64,000 nt of DNA, from contig NZ_CP139247.1 in NCBI RefSeq assembly GCF_034087045.1, positions 3,436,001-3,500,000 on the forward strand. Direction: 5' to 3'. Numbering within the stretch: the stretch's first letter is position 1; every line of letters begins with the position of its first letter. The notes under the pieces are model-generated. The model saw only the letters and a program-made list of their open reading frames with translations, had not been told where the DNA came from and ran no database searches. This DNA is from Chitinophaga sancti. Its GTDB lineage: Bacteria > Bacteroidota > Bacteroidia > Chitinophagales > Chitinophagaceae. The position numbers and the translations under genes are program-made. Below are positions 54,340-63,786 of this stretch, piece by piece.

Positions 54340-54906
54340 TTAATTGCCATTGACTGGGAAATAACCCTCCACACAAATGCAATAGTTGAGTGCAAGATAG
54401 GGAGACACATTTGAGTGAGGCGTAACGGCTGGTGTAAGCCGGTTATAGCTAATCGTTTGCGGCGCAAATGGCACATTCAGGTCAACAGTGTTCGAATAGG
54501 CTATAACGCCTTTACTGGTACCAAGCGCATAAGCATTGGTTAAATAAACGGTAGGGCCTGGTTGTGACTGCGCTGCAGTCGTTTGTCCGTTACCGGTACG
54601 TGTTACACCCTTCAGCTGGTGATTATGTGCAGCCATGGTATTTCCAGTAAGGGTAACCGCATCAACACCACCTGTAGCGCCTACCACATTATACCCGCTT
54701 GCTGCCGGATCCTTTCCCAGCAGTGTTATTCCCCGCAGGTCCGGTACCTTAAAGTTTTGACCCGGCGTGCCACCATAATAGTTACCTATTACTGCATATA
54801 AGGCCTGTTGAGACAGAAGCGTGTAAGTAGTGCCATCACAAGGCACCCAGCCAGAAGGCGTGTAGTTGAGTGCGAAAGCTCTGATTTCGCCGATAAAACC
54901 ATCCAT
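54340..54906 (-). CDS. Phage tail-collar domain protein (MdpB-like), copy 1
   Basis: With the ATG at 54906 this has 188 residues, starting MDGFIGEIRAFALNYTPSGWVPCDG. It has YGGTPGQNFKVPDLRG, a Gly/Thr-rich middle, MAAHNHQLKGV and an end SPYLALNYCICVEGYFP. The start aligns with the other two copies; the frame to 54957 is longer than the family. The order 1-2-3 with short gaps suggests one operon. Confidence 0.88.
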   Translation of the reverse strand: MDGFIGEIRAFALNYTPSGWVPCDGTTYTLLSQQALYAVIGNYYGGTPGQNFKVPDLRGITLLGKDPAASGYNVVGATGGVDAVTLTGNTMAAHNHQLKGVTRTGNGQTTAAQSQPGPTVYLTNAYALGTSKGVIAYSNTVDLNVPFAPQTISYNRLTPAVTPHSNVSPYLALNYCICVEGYFPVNGN

Positions 54907-55570
54907 AATTTTTAATTTTTGTGAATAATAGAATGTGTGTATGGAGTTATAATTCAACCACCATTCCTGTTATCTAGTATAAGGAGGGGGTTAAATGCAA
55001 TTAAAGCTGTGTAGATTTTAAACGTTCACAAAACAGTTTTTGCAATTTATTAACATGGAATAACCTGCCAGGCTAAGCTGGATATTGCTTGCGCCTGCAT
55101 AATTGACAATTAGGATAAGGTGGAATAAATGCTCATGGAACTAATGTTTAATCGTACATAATATAGATAAGGTAACCCTGGGGTAGAAAATATTACTCCT
55201 TCACGAACAACTTCTGGGGCCAATCCTGGGCTACCTTGTTATAGCCAGTTATGTCATTTCAAAGGTTTAATTAAATTATTTATTCTTATAATCCGTTCTC
55301 TTTTTTTCGTTTATACCATTGTGTCTTTGATGTTTCTAAATTAAGGAAAAATTAAATCAAAATCACTTTTCTCTTTAAATGATTAATTTATGTCCTTGAA
55401 AATAGAACAATTATGGGTTCCTTTTATCAACTGCCAGGGTTTTTGGGGCTACGCATTTATCTTTAAAATTTTATCCCTCACAGATAATCTTTCGGATTGA
55501 AGGAATGAGGTCATTTCCTTTTATTGATATCCTACCTTTGCATTTAGTTTTGATAAACTTTTTATTAATC
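54907..55570. other. 664-base intergenic region
   Basis: It contains AT-rich sequence with no gene. It should hold the divergent promoters of the tail-collar operon and the Crp/Fnr gene; for the latter a -7 box is seen at 55533. Confidence 0.45.
55533..55540 (+). promoter_or_regulatory. -7 promoter box TACCTTTG before the Crp/Fnr gene
   Basis: TACCTTTG fits TAnnTTTG and lies 30 bases before the ATG at 55571. It falls inside the longer frame from 55505, which argues for the shorter start. Confidence 0.5.
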
Positions 55571-56170
55571 ATGTCAGAAGAAGAAATTTGCAGCTGGCTC
55601 ACCAAACAACTTCGCCTTTACATTCCGGTCTCCGATCAGGATGCTATCAACATTGCATCTTCCTTCAATTGCCGTATAGTTTACAAGGGGGAATACCTGC
55701 TTAAGGAAGGCCAGTATGGTGATTGGTGGGGATTTGTTTATAAAGGATTATTTCGGTCTTATTCATGTGATGTACGGGGAAACGAATATACCAACTCCTT
55801 TTTGAGAGAAGGTTCATTCACCTGTGAGCTGGTAAGTTTCCACGGCGGAACTGTCAGTCAGACAAACGTGGTAGCATTGGAAGATACTACCCTCCTTTAT
55901 GTAAATAAGAAATCATTGAATCTGTTATTCAAAAATTTTTCTGAATTTGAAAAATTTGGACGATTACTATATGAAAAGGTGCTTGTAAATTACAAACAAC
56001 ACAATCTTTTTAGGGTAAGACTTAACGCAGGGGAGCGGTATCTTCACTTTTTAAAAAGCGAGCCGGAACTGATTAAAAGAGTTCCTTTGAAATATATTGC
56101 CTCTTATTTAAGTGTAACTGATAGCAGCTTGAGCCGGATTCGCCGAAAAACGCGGCAGGCAGATCTGTAA
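55571..56170 (+). CDS. Crp/Fnr-family transcriptional regulator
   Basis: This 199-residue regulator has an N-terminal cyclic-nucleotide-binding-like beta-roll (about 30-120, with YKGEYLLKEGQYGDWWGFVYKG) and a C-terminal HTH (about 150-199). The HTH ends VPLKYIASYLSVTDSSLSRIRRKTR. It has no iron-sulfur cluster cysteines of Fnr type, and Bacteroidota members usually sense unknown signals. It precedes an SDR gene on the same strand by 61 bases. The start at 55571 is supported by the promoter box. Confidence 0.87.
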   Translation: MSEEEICSWLTKQLRLYIPVSDQDAINIASSFNCRIVYKGEYLLKEGQYGDWWGFVYKGLFRSYSCDVRGNEYTNSFLREGSFTCELVSFHGGTVSQTNVVALEDTTLLYVNKKSLNLLFKNFSEFEKFGRLLYEKVLVNYKQHNLFRVRLNAGERYLHFLKSEPELIKRVPLKYIASYLSVTDSSLSRIRRKTRQADL

Positions 56171-56231
56171 TTTCTTGTCATTTGACAAGCGTAAACCACA
56201 TTTGACGGTATTACCTTGCCCAAAAAACAAG

Positions 56232-56984
56232 ATGGAATTACGACAAAAAATAGCTTTGATTACCGGAGCTAACAGGGGACTGGGCTTTGAGATCGCGCGT
56301 CAGTTGGGCAGAAAGCAGATCAAAGTATTAATTGGTGCCAGAAATGCAGCGGCCGGCCAGGCAGCTGCAGAGCGATTAATCGCCGAAGGAATCGATGCAA
56401 TATTTCTTTTGCTTAATATATCAGATCCCAACAGTATTGAGAATGCTGTACAAGTTGTCAAGAGGGAATTTGGGTATTTAGACATTTTGGTCAATAACGC
56501 AGCCATCTTACCTAAAGCAACTGATGAAGACTCTCCAGGTATTGTAACCCAGCAACAATTACAGGCATTTTTAGAAACTAATTTTTTGGCACAGGTAAGT
56601 GTAACGCAATCTTTTTTACTATTAATAAGACAAAGCAAAGCTGGTCGTATTGTTAATATGTCCTCATCAATCGGGTCTGTGACTATATCCAGCGAACACC
56701 TCCACCAGAATGGTCCTAAGCCGGCCCGGATTCCCTATGCTGCATCGAAAGCTGCTCTAAATATGTTCACCGTCTTATTAGCCAGGGAATTGAGACCTGA
56801 AGGGATTAAGGTGAACAGTGCAGATCCCGGTCTTACTCAAACAGATGCAGGTGGCCCGAATGCTCCTTATACCGTAGAACAAGGTGCGAGACCAGCAGTA
56901 TGGTTAGCCTGCCTGGAGGATGATGGCCCCACCGGCTGTTTTTTTACCCATGTAGATGAGCATATAGTTAATAATCCATGGTAA
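56232..56984 (+). CDS. Short-chain dehydrogenase/reductase
   Basis: This 250-residue classical SDR has TGANRGLG at 11-18, NNAAIL near 90, a Ser in MSSSIG near 146 and YAASK near 169-173. It resembles carbonyl reductase-like SDRs with a GTEV-type loop. The reaction is an NADPH-dependent reduction of an unknown substrate. Probably controlled with or by the upstream Crp/Fnr gene. The ATG at 56232 fits the family; the frame from 56175 would add 19 residues. Confidence 0.9.
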   Translation: MELRQKIALITGANRGLGFEIARQLGRKQIKVLIGARNAAAGQAAAERLIAEGIDAIFLLLNISDPNSIENAVQVVKREFGYLDILVNNAAILPKATDEDSPGIVTQQQLQAFLETNFLAQVSVTQSFLLLIRQSKAGRIVNMSSSIGSVTISSEHLHQNGPKPARIPYAASKAALNMFTVLLARELRPEGIKVNSADPGLTQTDAGGPNAPYTVEQGARPAVWLACLEDDGPTGCFFTHVDEHIVNNPW

Positions 56985-57874
56985 ATAATTTCACAGTCCC
57001 TGGTCAAAGGGGATAAAATAAAGTACATGAAGAAGATGATTGAAATAACCCCAGGCACACTGTCTGGAAAGGCAATCATCTATAACAGTCTGGGGGGCTG
57101 GAAGTTATAAAAATTATTGAGTATAGCGTCCTGCCACTGGTATCCAGGTGTAGAGTTGACTGTTGTAAGAGGTTAGGTAACAGGTTTCATTTGATGAAAA
57201 ACGCCATGTATGGTTGTGCATCAGATGGATTGCCCAATAATAGATGATTATTATCGCTGGTGAAGAAACCAGGTCGTTAAAATTCGTGACACGGTGAATT
57301 TGATTCTCAGTATGAGATAAATCTATTAGGATAGTTAGAATCATATGCAGGAGGAAAGATGCTACAAGCGAATGTTTAAATACCAGTAATTGCTGACAGC
57401 AGGGCGATTAAAAATCTACCATAACAGTGTATGTAATTCTCTGACAACCGAAGAAATAAAAACCTGTAAGTTATTGACTTGCAGGTTTTTTAAGTGCCTG
57501 GTAGTGGAGCGTTTTCGAACCAAATGGCTTTAGTTATCAGGAAATTACGTAAAATGTGAGCGCAAATTCCTGGATTGTTTATAGTTAAATTCTTTGACCT
57601 GCGATGAAAATGCATTTATGCAATACTTTTGTTCTGACGTTAGTATAAGGCGATACTGAATATCTGCCGAGATGTTCCTTTGCATTTCAATTGGACTTTC
57701 ACAAAGAGAATACAATGATTTTTGCGCAATCCAAACTTAGTGTATGAAACGCACCAGTTTTGGAATAAAATTCCGTATCAGTATCGGAATATTAGTTTTC
57801 AATTTTTTATAAAGAGCTCACATGACAATTGTAATAAATGTCGTTTATTACAAACTCGTATTAATGAATAGCTT
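56985..57874. other. 890-base intergenic region with a hairpin element
   Basis: The only clear structure is the hairpin plus GTGCCTGGTAG tail at 57458-57504. A minus-strand 76-codon frame at 57114-57344 has some protein-like composition near its end (HNHTWRFSSNETCYL) and might be a gene remnant, but it has no start context. Confidence 0.45.
57458..57504. terminator. 14-bp hairpin plus GTGCCTGGTAG tail (dispersed element)
   Basis: AAAAACCTGTAAGT (57458-57471) pairs with 57477-57490 (one G-U) and is followed by T-rich sequence. GTGCCTGGTAGTGG starts at 57494, and TTTTCGAACCAAATGGC continues to about 57528. Confidence 0.75.
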
Positions 57875-59395
57875 ATGAAAAAGAGAACAATAGTTTTAAT
57901 CGGATTCATAATATTAAAATTCTTATTGCAATATATTCTGATAAGTCCTGAATATGATTTACAACGGGATGAATATTTACATCTTGATCAGGCACACCAC
58001 CTGGCATGGGGCTATTTATCAGTACCTCCCGTGACTTCCTGGATTTCCTTCCTGATCATGCTACTAGGAAATACAATCTTCTGGATTAAGTTCTTTCCTG
58101 CGCTATTCGGAGCCTTGACTATCCTGATAGTATGGAAGGCAATTGAAGAATTAGACGGAGATCTGTTCGCCTTAACTACAGGAGCAACCTGTGTTTTATT
58201 TTCAGCTATTTTAGCTTTAAATACCCTCTATCAGCCTAATTCATTGGATGTTTTGAGCTGGACGGCCTTTTACTACTGCATTATAAGATATATAAATTCC
58301 GAAAAGCAGAAATGGCTGTTGCTTGCCGCCATTGTTTTCGCCGTTGGATTCCTGAATAAATACAACATAGTATTCCTGCTCCTTGGGCTTCTTCCAGCCG
58401 TTGTACTATCACCTCAACGAAAAGTGTTTACCCGTAAGGGATTTTATCTGGCAGCTTTACTTGCATTAGTACTTATTTTTCCGAATCTGCTATGGCAATA
58501 CATCAACGATTTTCCGATTGTTCGCCACATGAAAGAGTTATCGCGCTACCAATTGGTGAATGTAAGCAGGGCGGCCTTTTTAAAATCCCAGGTGCTATTC
58601 TTTTTTGGTGCAGCTGTTGTAATTTTATCTGGATTAGGTGCTTTGGTATTATACAAGCCGTTTCAAAAATATAGGCTCTTCTTCTGGACATTCATCTTCA
58701 CCTTAACTATTTTCATCTACTTTAGGGCAAAAGATTATTATGCCATGGGAGTATATCCGGTTTACATGGCTTTTGGCGCTGTTTTTCTTTCAAGGGCATT
58801 GTCAGGAGACTGGAAAAGATATTTACGCCCTTTTGTAATAATTATCCCACTGGTTGTCTTCTTTCCAATGTACAAGGTTGCTTTCCCAAATAATGGTCCC
58901 GAATATATCTTGAAACACCAGCAACAATATAAAAGATTAGGACGTCTTCGCTGGGAGGATGGTAAAGACCATCCTTTACCGCAGGACTTTGCAGACATGC
59001 TTGGATGGAAGGAACTGGCACACAAAGTGGATAGTATCTATGCGCAGCTTCCCACTCCGAGCAAGACCCTGGTGCTTTGTGATAATTATGGACAGGCAGG
59101 CGCCATAAATTATTATTCAGAAAAAGGTATACAGGCAGTTTCATTTAATGCCGATTATATCAATTGGTTTGTGCTGAATAAGCGGTATGAAAACCTGATC
59201 AGAGTGAAAGACTATTTTGACAGGGATGATGAACTGCAAAAAACAGGTGCTTATTTCCTTACTGGGGTGGCAGCTGATTCTATCACCAATCCGAATGCAA
59301 GAGAATACGGAACAACAATTTTCCTTTTTACGGGCGCCAAAATCGATATAAGGCAGCGAATAAAAGATGAAATTGTAGAAGAAAGAAAGTATTAG
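57875..59395 (+). CDS. Membrane glycosyltransferase, family 39-like (PMT_2/ArnT type)
   Basis: The 506-residue protein has about ten to eleven hydrophobic helices and the first periplasmic loop with an acidic pair (LQRDEYLHLDQAHHL). This is typical of GT-C fold transferases that move a sugar from a polyprenyl-phosphate donor, as in ArnT and PMT. It continues NTLYQPNSLDVLSWTAFYYCI and AKDYYAMGVYPVY. The C-terminal 130 residues are soluble (KTLVLCDNYGQAGAINYYSEKG). The acceptor is unknown and the gene is isolated. Confidence 0.88.
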   Translation: MKKRTIVLIGFIILKFLLQYILISPEYDLQRDEYLHLDQAHHLAWGYLSVPPVTSWISFLIMLLGNTIFWIKFFPALFGALTILIVWKAIEELDGDLFALTTGATCVLFSAILALNTLYQPNSLDVLSWTAFYYCIIRYINSEKQKWLLLAAIVFAVGFLNKYNIVFLLLGLLPAVVLSPQRKVFTRKGFYLAALLALVLIFPNLLWQYINDFPIVRHMKELSRYQLVNVSRAAFLKSQVLFFFGAAVVILSGLGALVLYKPFQKYRLFFWTFIFTLTIFIYFRAKDYYAMGVYPVYMAFGAVFLSRALSGDWKRYLRPFVIIIPLVVFFPMYKVAFPNNGPEYILKHQQQYKRLGRLRWEDGKDHPLPQDFADMLGWKELAHKVDSIYAQLPTPSKTLVLCDNYGQAGAINYYSEKGIQAVSFNADYINWFVLNKRYENLIRVKDYFDRDDELQKTGAYFLTGVAADSITNPNAREYGTTIFLFTGAKIDIRQRIKDEIVEERKY

Positions 59396-59649
59396 CAGAT
59401 TGTTGCGCTTGTTTTTTGGGCATTATCACTTGTAAAAACCAGATAGATGATTTATAAAAAATTCGTCAATTAAAATCCCTTTATATGATTGTAACATTTC
59501 ATTAATATTCTAAATTGGCTTTTCAATACGATACTAAATAGAGTATTAGCTCTTCTATTCCTAGGTACGCACTTTCCTAATGATCAATGAACCCTTTATG
59601 AAATAAACTTCAATGAACCCTATAATTAAGTCTACCAGGCATGTTGTCA

Positions 59650-59901
59650 TTAATTTTCAAACTTATTCAGTTCCTGACATAGATTATACATCAGGGGAAA
59701 AGCAATATTGCCATTAGTAGCAATGTCAATTATAGAAAAGCTCTCATATGGCCACATTATTAGGAAATCATTATTATCATCACTTATTTCGAATTTGCCT
59801 AATTGAGATAATTCTAAAAGGTATGATTTTACATTATCCGGCAGACAATCTTCAAACACCTCCTGTTCATTAATTGTCATTTGCAAATAGATTCCTTCCA
59901 A
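59650..59901 (-). CDS. Small acidic hypothetical protein
   Basis: The 83-residue frame starts MEGIYLQMTINEQEVFEDCL and contains SDDNNDFLIMWPYESFSIIDIATNGNIAFPLMYNLCQELNKF. It is acidic and has a compact alpha/beta look with no recognised family. An ATG at 59880 (MTINEQ) would give a 76-residue product. It resembles many small orphan proteins near toxin or secretion genes, but no partner is seen. Confidence 0.45.
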   Translation of the reverse strand: MEGIYLQMTINEQEVFEDCLPDNVKSYLLELSQLGKFEISDDNNDFLIMWPYESFSIIDIATNGNIAFPLMYNLCQELNKFEN

Positions 59902-60153
59902 GTTGATGCCAATTATAACCGTATTTTATCCGGTATAAAGCTCCTTAATAGGGTATTACACCAATTAGCGGGCTAGTCTCTCTAAACTGATAGATATGCT
60001 GGTGCTGGTTGATAAGGTGCCCTGAGGATTAAGTTTGATGCTTATAAAAAGACGAATAATGCAAAAGTAAAACGTTATAGGCTTATTTATGCTCTGGGGC
60101 ATAATGTTGTTCCCTCCAAAGAAAAGTGAATGGCTTCGGTTAGTGGCGTGCTA

Positions 60154-61290
60154 TCATTTTTTTATGGACCGAAAGCCAATGTCTATTGTTTTGTTTAAAT
60201 TCTCTAAATTAATATCTGGATAACTGCTTTTTTTATATTTAACATTCCCATTAGTGTCAATTAGGTAAATTTCGGGATAACTAATGACCTGATAAAGTAA
60301 ATTGATACTATTATTGTTAACAATATGAGTCCAGTCCAATTGTTGCTCTTTAATTAATTGCCGGACTTTCTCAGGCGGCGATTGAGTGGCAATGGCAATT
60401 ATTTCTAATTGATCTATCGGATACTTTTTTCTTATTGCTCTCAATAAAGGAATCTCATCTATACACGGTTTACACCAGGTGCCCCAAAATACAAGCAATA
60501 CCTGCTTTTTTTTATAAATTTCATTCAATATGATCTTGTTACTATCAATGTCTGTGGCTGTAAATGATAAGGCTTTTTTCTTATCTTCCAAAATAGCTCT
60601 GTTTAATAAATAGTTCTTAACACTGGCCCCCTCTTCACTATTCTTAAATCTGGCTGGAAAAATTGTTGCAAATTGTTGTAAAAGAAGATCCGGAGATAAG
60701 GTACTAATAGAAAACTTTTCAAACAGTGAAAAAGAATAATAAGAATATGAGTGTTTCCTTATGTATTCCAATCGTTTGTTTTCAATTGCTATTTTGGCTT
60801 CTTCAAGCCTTTCAAAAGCAAGGCTATCATGTGGAGCCCATCCAGGTGTAATGGAATCATACATTTGATTATATCGTTCTTGAGGTTCCTTGATATAGGC
60901 TGTCATAGCTGAAATCTCCTGTTTACAATCATGTGCGTTTATTATTTTAGCATTGTTAAACGGATCATCTTCATTAATAGGTGACATGAGCGTTATTGAA
61001 GCCGGTTTCTCAGTAGTAACTATTGACATAAAGGGCCTTCTTTTACCAAAATTATAATCTATGAAAATCTTCGCATATACAGTATTATAGCTATGAGAAA
61101 TAGTTGCCGTGTTATTAGTATAAGTAGCAGAAACAGGAATATATGACCTTTGTATGCAATCATAATAATAAAAATTCATCTTTTTGACATGTGCACTATC
61201 CGGAAGTACAAAGGTTACATTGAACTTTTTCTGACCCAATATTAAAACTGGGCTAACAAGTGTGATCAGTATGCAAAGGATATATTTCAT
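60154..61290 (-). CDS. TlpA-like secreted thioredoxin-fold protein
   Basis: This 378-residue protein has a signal peptide (about 1-19, ending LILGQ). An N-terminal beta-rich region of about 110 residues and a helical middle section precede the C-terminal thioredoxin/AhpC-TSA domain (about 240-378). There the redox motif CKPC appears in VFWGTWCKPCIDEIPLLRAI near 270-276. Like other Bacteroidota TlpA proteins it probably reduces disulfides in the periplasm or assists cytochrome c maturation. The active site is intact. It stands alone. Confidence 0.9.
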   Translation of the reverse strand: MKYILCILITLVSPVLILGQKKFNVTFVLPDSAHVKKMNFYYYDCIQRSYIPVSATYTNNTATISHSYNTVYAKIFIDYNFGKRRPFMSIVTTEKPASITLMSPINEDDPFNNAKIINAHDCKQEISAMTAYIKEPQERYNQMYDSITPGWAPHDSLAFERLEEAKIAIENKRLEYIRKHSYSYYSFSLFEKFSISTLSPDLLLQQFATIFPARFKNSEEGASVKNYLLNRAILEDKKKALSFTATDIDSNKIILNEIYKKKQVLLVFWGTWCKPCIDEIPLLRAIRKKYPIDQLEIIAIATQSPPEKVRQLIKEQQLDWTHIVNNNSINLLYQVISYPEIYLIDTNGNVKYKKSSYPDINLENLNKTIDIGFRSIKK

Positions 61291-61748
61291 AAAAACAATA
61301 ATATTGTAGCATCAAAACTCACGTGTATGCTTATTCTTTAATAACTTCCATTAGCCGGTTAACAATAGTAACGTCTTCTGTAATGTCAAACTTTCTTGCC
61401 CACAATTTATTTGATTCAATCAAACTTTCAAAACCACATAAAATACAAAACCCGCTCTACGAGCGGGTTTTGTATTTTATGTGCCCAGTAGTGGAATGCT
61501 ATCCGTTTGGTTATTAATATCTTACAGTCGCGGGGTGTCAAGTTATTGACACTGTTTTTTAGGCGTTGGAAAAGTGTGCCTATTCGTCACTCTTTTTAAC
61601 CCTTCTTCACCTGTCAGAACAAATATACTAATTTATACAACAATTTTTGCGATTGTTCGCTGTTCAGATAGTGAGATGGTTGATAAATAATAATAAATCC
61701 TCCCTACTCTAATGATGTAGGTTAAGAATAATCTCTTCAAGATTATTC
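61291..61748. other. Intergenic region with a long hairpin element
   Basis: It holds the 23-bp hairpin with tail at 61435-61491 and the left part of the KTSC terminator. Short frames here are not convincing genes. Confidence 0.45.
61435..61491. terminator. 23-bp perfect hairpin plus GTGCCCAGTAG tail (dispersed element)
   Basis: Arms 61435-61457 and 61461-61483 pair perfectly around TAC. The last three bases of the right arm are the start of GTGCCCAGTAGTGG. This is the strongest copy of the element seen at 21621 and 57458. Confidence 0.8.
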
Positions 61749-61757
61749 TTAACCTAC
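61717..61757 (-). terminator. Terminator hairpin at the end of the HerA operon
   Basis: GTAGGTTAAGAATAATC and GATTATTCTTAACCTAC form a perfect 17-bp stem around a 7-base loop. The TAA of the KTSC gene (61749-61751) is inside the stem, so termination is tied to the gene end. Confidence 0.75.
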
Positions 61758-61967
61758 TTTTTCATAAGGATAGGCACCTTTTATATTTCTTGCAAGATAT
61801 GATCCGATAGATGGGGCATCTCTTAGGGCTTCAAATTCCATCAATCCTACACCAGAATAATCATAGATTGATCCATTCAAAAACCAGACTCTTAAAGTTT
61901 GACTATCTTCATGATAACCAATGGCTTCAATATTTGAGGACGATACATGAATTTTTTCAATTTCCAT
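61749..61967 (-). CDS. KTSC-domain small protein
   Basis: This 72-residue protein consists of one KTSC domain: VSSSNIEAIGYHEDSQTLRVWFLNGSIYDYSGV, then FEALRDAPSIGSYLARNIKGAYPYEKV. KTSC domains occur alone or fused to lysyl-tRNA synthetase-like or RNA-processing proteins, with suspected roles in RNA binding. It follows HerA by 16 bases and ends in a terminator, so it is the last gene of the HerA operon. Its role in that operon is unknown. Confidence 0.85.
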   Translation of the reverse strand: MEIEKIHVSSSNIEAIGYHEDSQTLRVWFLNGSIYDYSGVGLMEFEALRDAPSIGSYLARNIKGAYPYEKVG

Positions 61968-61983
61968 TTTATTTATTTTTATG

Positions 61984-63786
61984 TTAATGTAATTTTCTGT
62001 TTCTCCATCTTAGAATTAATTCTTCGTATTCTTTTGAGTCAGGCTTCTCCAAAATCCATCTTTCAGATACCAGTGGATCACTGCTTTTGGGAGCATATGC
62101 TATTTTATCAAACTTTACTCGTGACGGAATCTTAACAGCTTCGCCCATAATTAGCCCTTCACCGGTTCTTAGACTAGGAAGAAGAGAGACCAAATCATTT
62201 AAGTCATCTGGCATAACACTTCCGACATGAGCTCTATCTTTAGAATTTGTCATTCTTAACGCCACTAATGTTCCTAATTGACTTAAAACAGTTTCATCTA
62301 GTTCTGAAGGCCTTTGTGTAATCAATAATAAACCTACTCCATATTTTCTTCCCTCTTTAGCAATAGTTTGTACTGTTCGCGAGGAAATCGAATCCTCTCC
62401 CGCTTTTAAGTAACTATGTGCTTCTTCTAATGCTATAAGAATAGGTTGTTTTCTACCACCAACATTTAACTCCTGGCCCCAAAAAAGAGAATCATATATA
62501 ATTTTAATGATCGTTCCTGAAATCGAAGACATTATTTCGGAAGGAATACCGGATAGGTCTAGTATAGTGATTTGTTTGTCATGATTTAGCCAATCTGCTA
62601 AAAGCATATCCAAGTCTCTTTTTGATTTGCCATTAAGAGACGGCAAATAATCACCTGGGTTAAATAGAAATTTATACCTATCGTCAGTGATCCTATTTCT
62701 CATCCCATTTAAGAATGTAAGTATTCCCAAAGCTCCTTTATTCAAATTTGGATTCCCTCCACCGGGAGCAGGTGATTGATGTTTACTTGAGATCAGCTTA
62801 TCAGGATCTCCTTGTTCTAAACGTTCGACAAGTTGTAGTTCCCAATTTCCAGAGACTTGAACCTTGTTATAAACCTGTTTTTCAAAGTCATCCAACTCAT
62901 ACCACAGGTTATTTATGCTAAAAGGTATAGGACTATCCGCATTAATCGAATGTTCTTTTGGTTTTTTAGTTAATAGCTTCGACGCTGTTATTTTCCTTTC
63001 CTGTATTTCTGAACGAATAATATCCAATGCGTTCTCCTTTAACATTCCGGGAAATATTGAGAATAATTCGTTAAACGGTAGCGCCCAGAACGGAATATAA
63101 AGTTCTGCCTCCAATTTGCATTTATCAGCGTTTATTTTAAATACTTTACTATATCTTTTTAAAGTTTCATTATATTCTCCGTGAGGATCTATTAAAAGAA
63201 TTCTTGAAGATTTATAACGACTATTGGAAGCAATTGCTTCCAAAATAACAGATACTGTATTAGACTTCCCACTTCCTGTGCTGCCAACAATAGCTGCATG
63301 CCTGGATAAAAATTTATTCAGATCAATGTGTGCTGGCAAACTTTCCGAGGCACTGATATGGCCTATTGTTAAGGAACTATCTTCGTTGATTTCACTGTAT
63401 ATAATTCTTAGATCATCAATGGTAACTAAATGCACTTCATCATCGGGCGTAGGATATTGAATTACTCCACGCTCAAATTTGGATCGTACGCGTTCTCCAA
63501 CCAGTACTACAGTTATCCATCGGGAACTCTGATGGTTGCTTTCTGAATTTGAATTTCCTATTAGCTTCTCAGGTATAGCATCAGCCCCTGCTTGTGTAAC
63601 AATACCGTATAAATGTGCATATCCTAAAGGTATTCTTACAAAAGAACCAATTTGTCCTATTCTGTATACTATTCCATTGATAATAGGCATTGACGACTTA
63701 AAATCGTCTGACAGCTTAACGGATAAGCGACTTCCATTCACACTTTTCACATGACCAATTATTGTATAGAATTTTTCTTCCCTCAT
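61984..63786 (-). CDS. HerA-type ATP-dependent translocase/helicase
   Basis: This 600-residue ATPase has an N-terminal beta-barrel (HAS-barrel-like, about 7-100) and a HerA/FtsK-type motor. Walker A GSTGSGKSN is at 168-176, LLIDPHGEY near 197-205, an acidic second motif in ILIALEEAHSYL and the sensor GLLLITQRPSELDE, with an Arg-finger-like region in the last third. HerA forms hexamers that pump DNA. In bacteria, such genes pair with nuclease or SIR2 genes in anti-phage systems. Its ATG overlaps the stop of the upstream gene (ATGA), so the partner is coupled. Confidence 0.92.
   Translation of the reverse strand: MREEKFYTIIGHVKSVNGSRLSVKLSDDFKSSMPIINGIVYRIGQIGSFVRIPLGYAHLYGIVTQAGADAIPEKLIGNSNSESNHQSSRWITVVLVGERVRSKFERGVIQYPTPDDEVHLVTIDDLRIIYSEINEDSSLTIGHISASESLPAHIDLNKFLSRHAAIVGSTGSGKSNTVSVILEAIASNSRYKSSRILLIDPHGEYNETLKRYSKVFKINADKCKLEAELYIPFWALPFNELFSIFPGMLKENALDIIRSEIQERKITASKLLTKKPKEHSINADSPIPFSINNLWYELDDFEKQVYNKVQVSGNWELQLVERLEQGDPDKLISSKHQSPAPGGGNPNLNKGALGILTFLNGMRNRITDDRYKFLFNPGDYLPSLNGKSKRDLDMLLADWLNHDKQITILDLSGIPSEIMSSISGTIIKIIYDSLFWGQELNVGGRKQPILIALEEAHSYLKAGEDSISSRTVQTIAKEGRKYGVGLLLITQRPSELDETVLSQLGTLVALRMTNSKDRAHVGSVMPDDLNDLVSLLPSLRTGEGLIMGEAVKIPSRVKFDKIAYAPKSSDPLVSERWILEKPDSKEYEELILRWRNRKLH

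Noticed and set aside
53136..54906. Prophage remnant
   Set aside because: Only collar-like proteins are present; no terminase, capsid, portal, integrase or lysis genes are seen around them.
57114..57344. 76-codon minus-strand frame
   Set aside because: Part of it looks protein-like, but there is no start context, partner or known domain, so it is mentioned only as a possible remnant.
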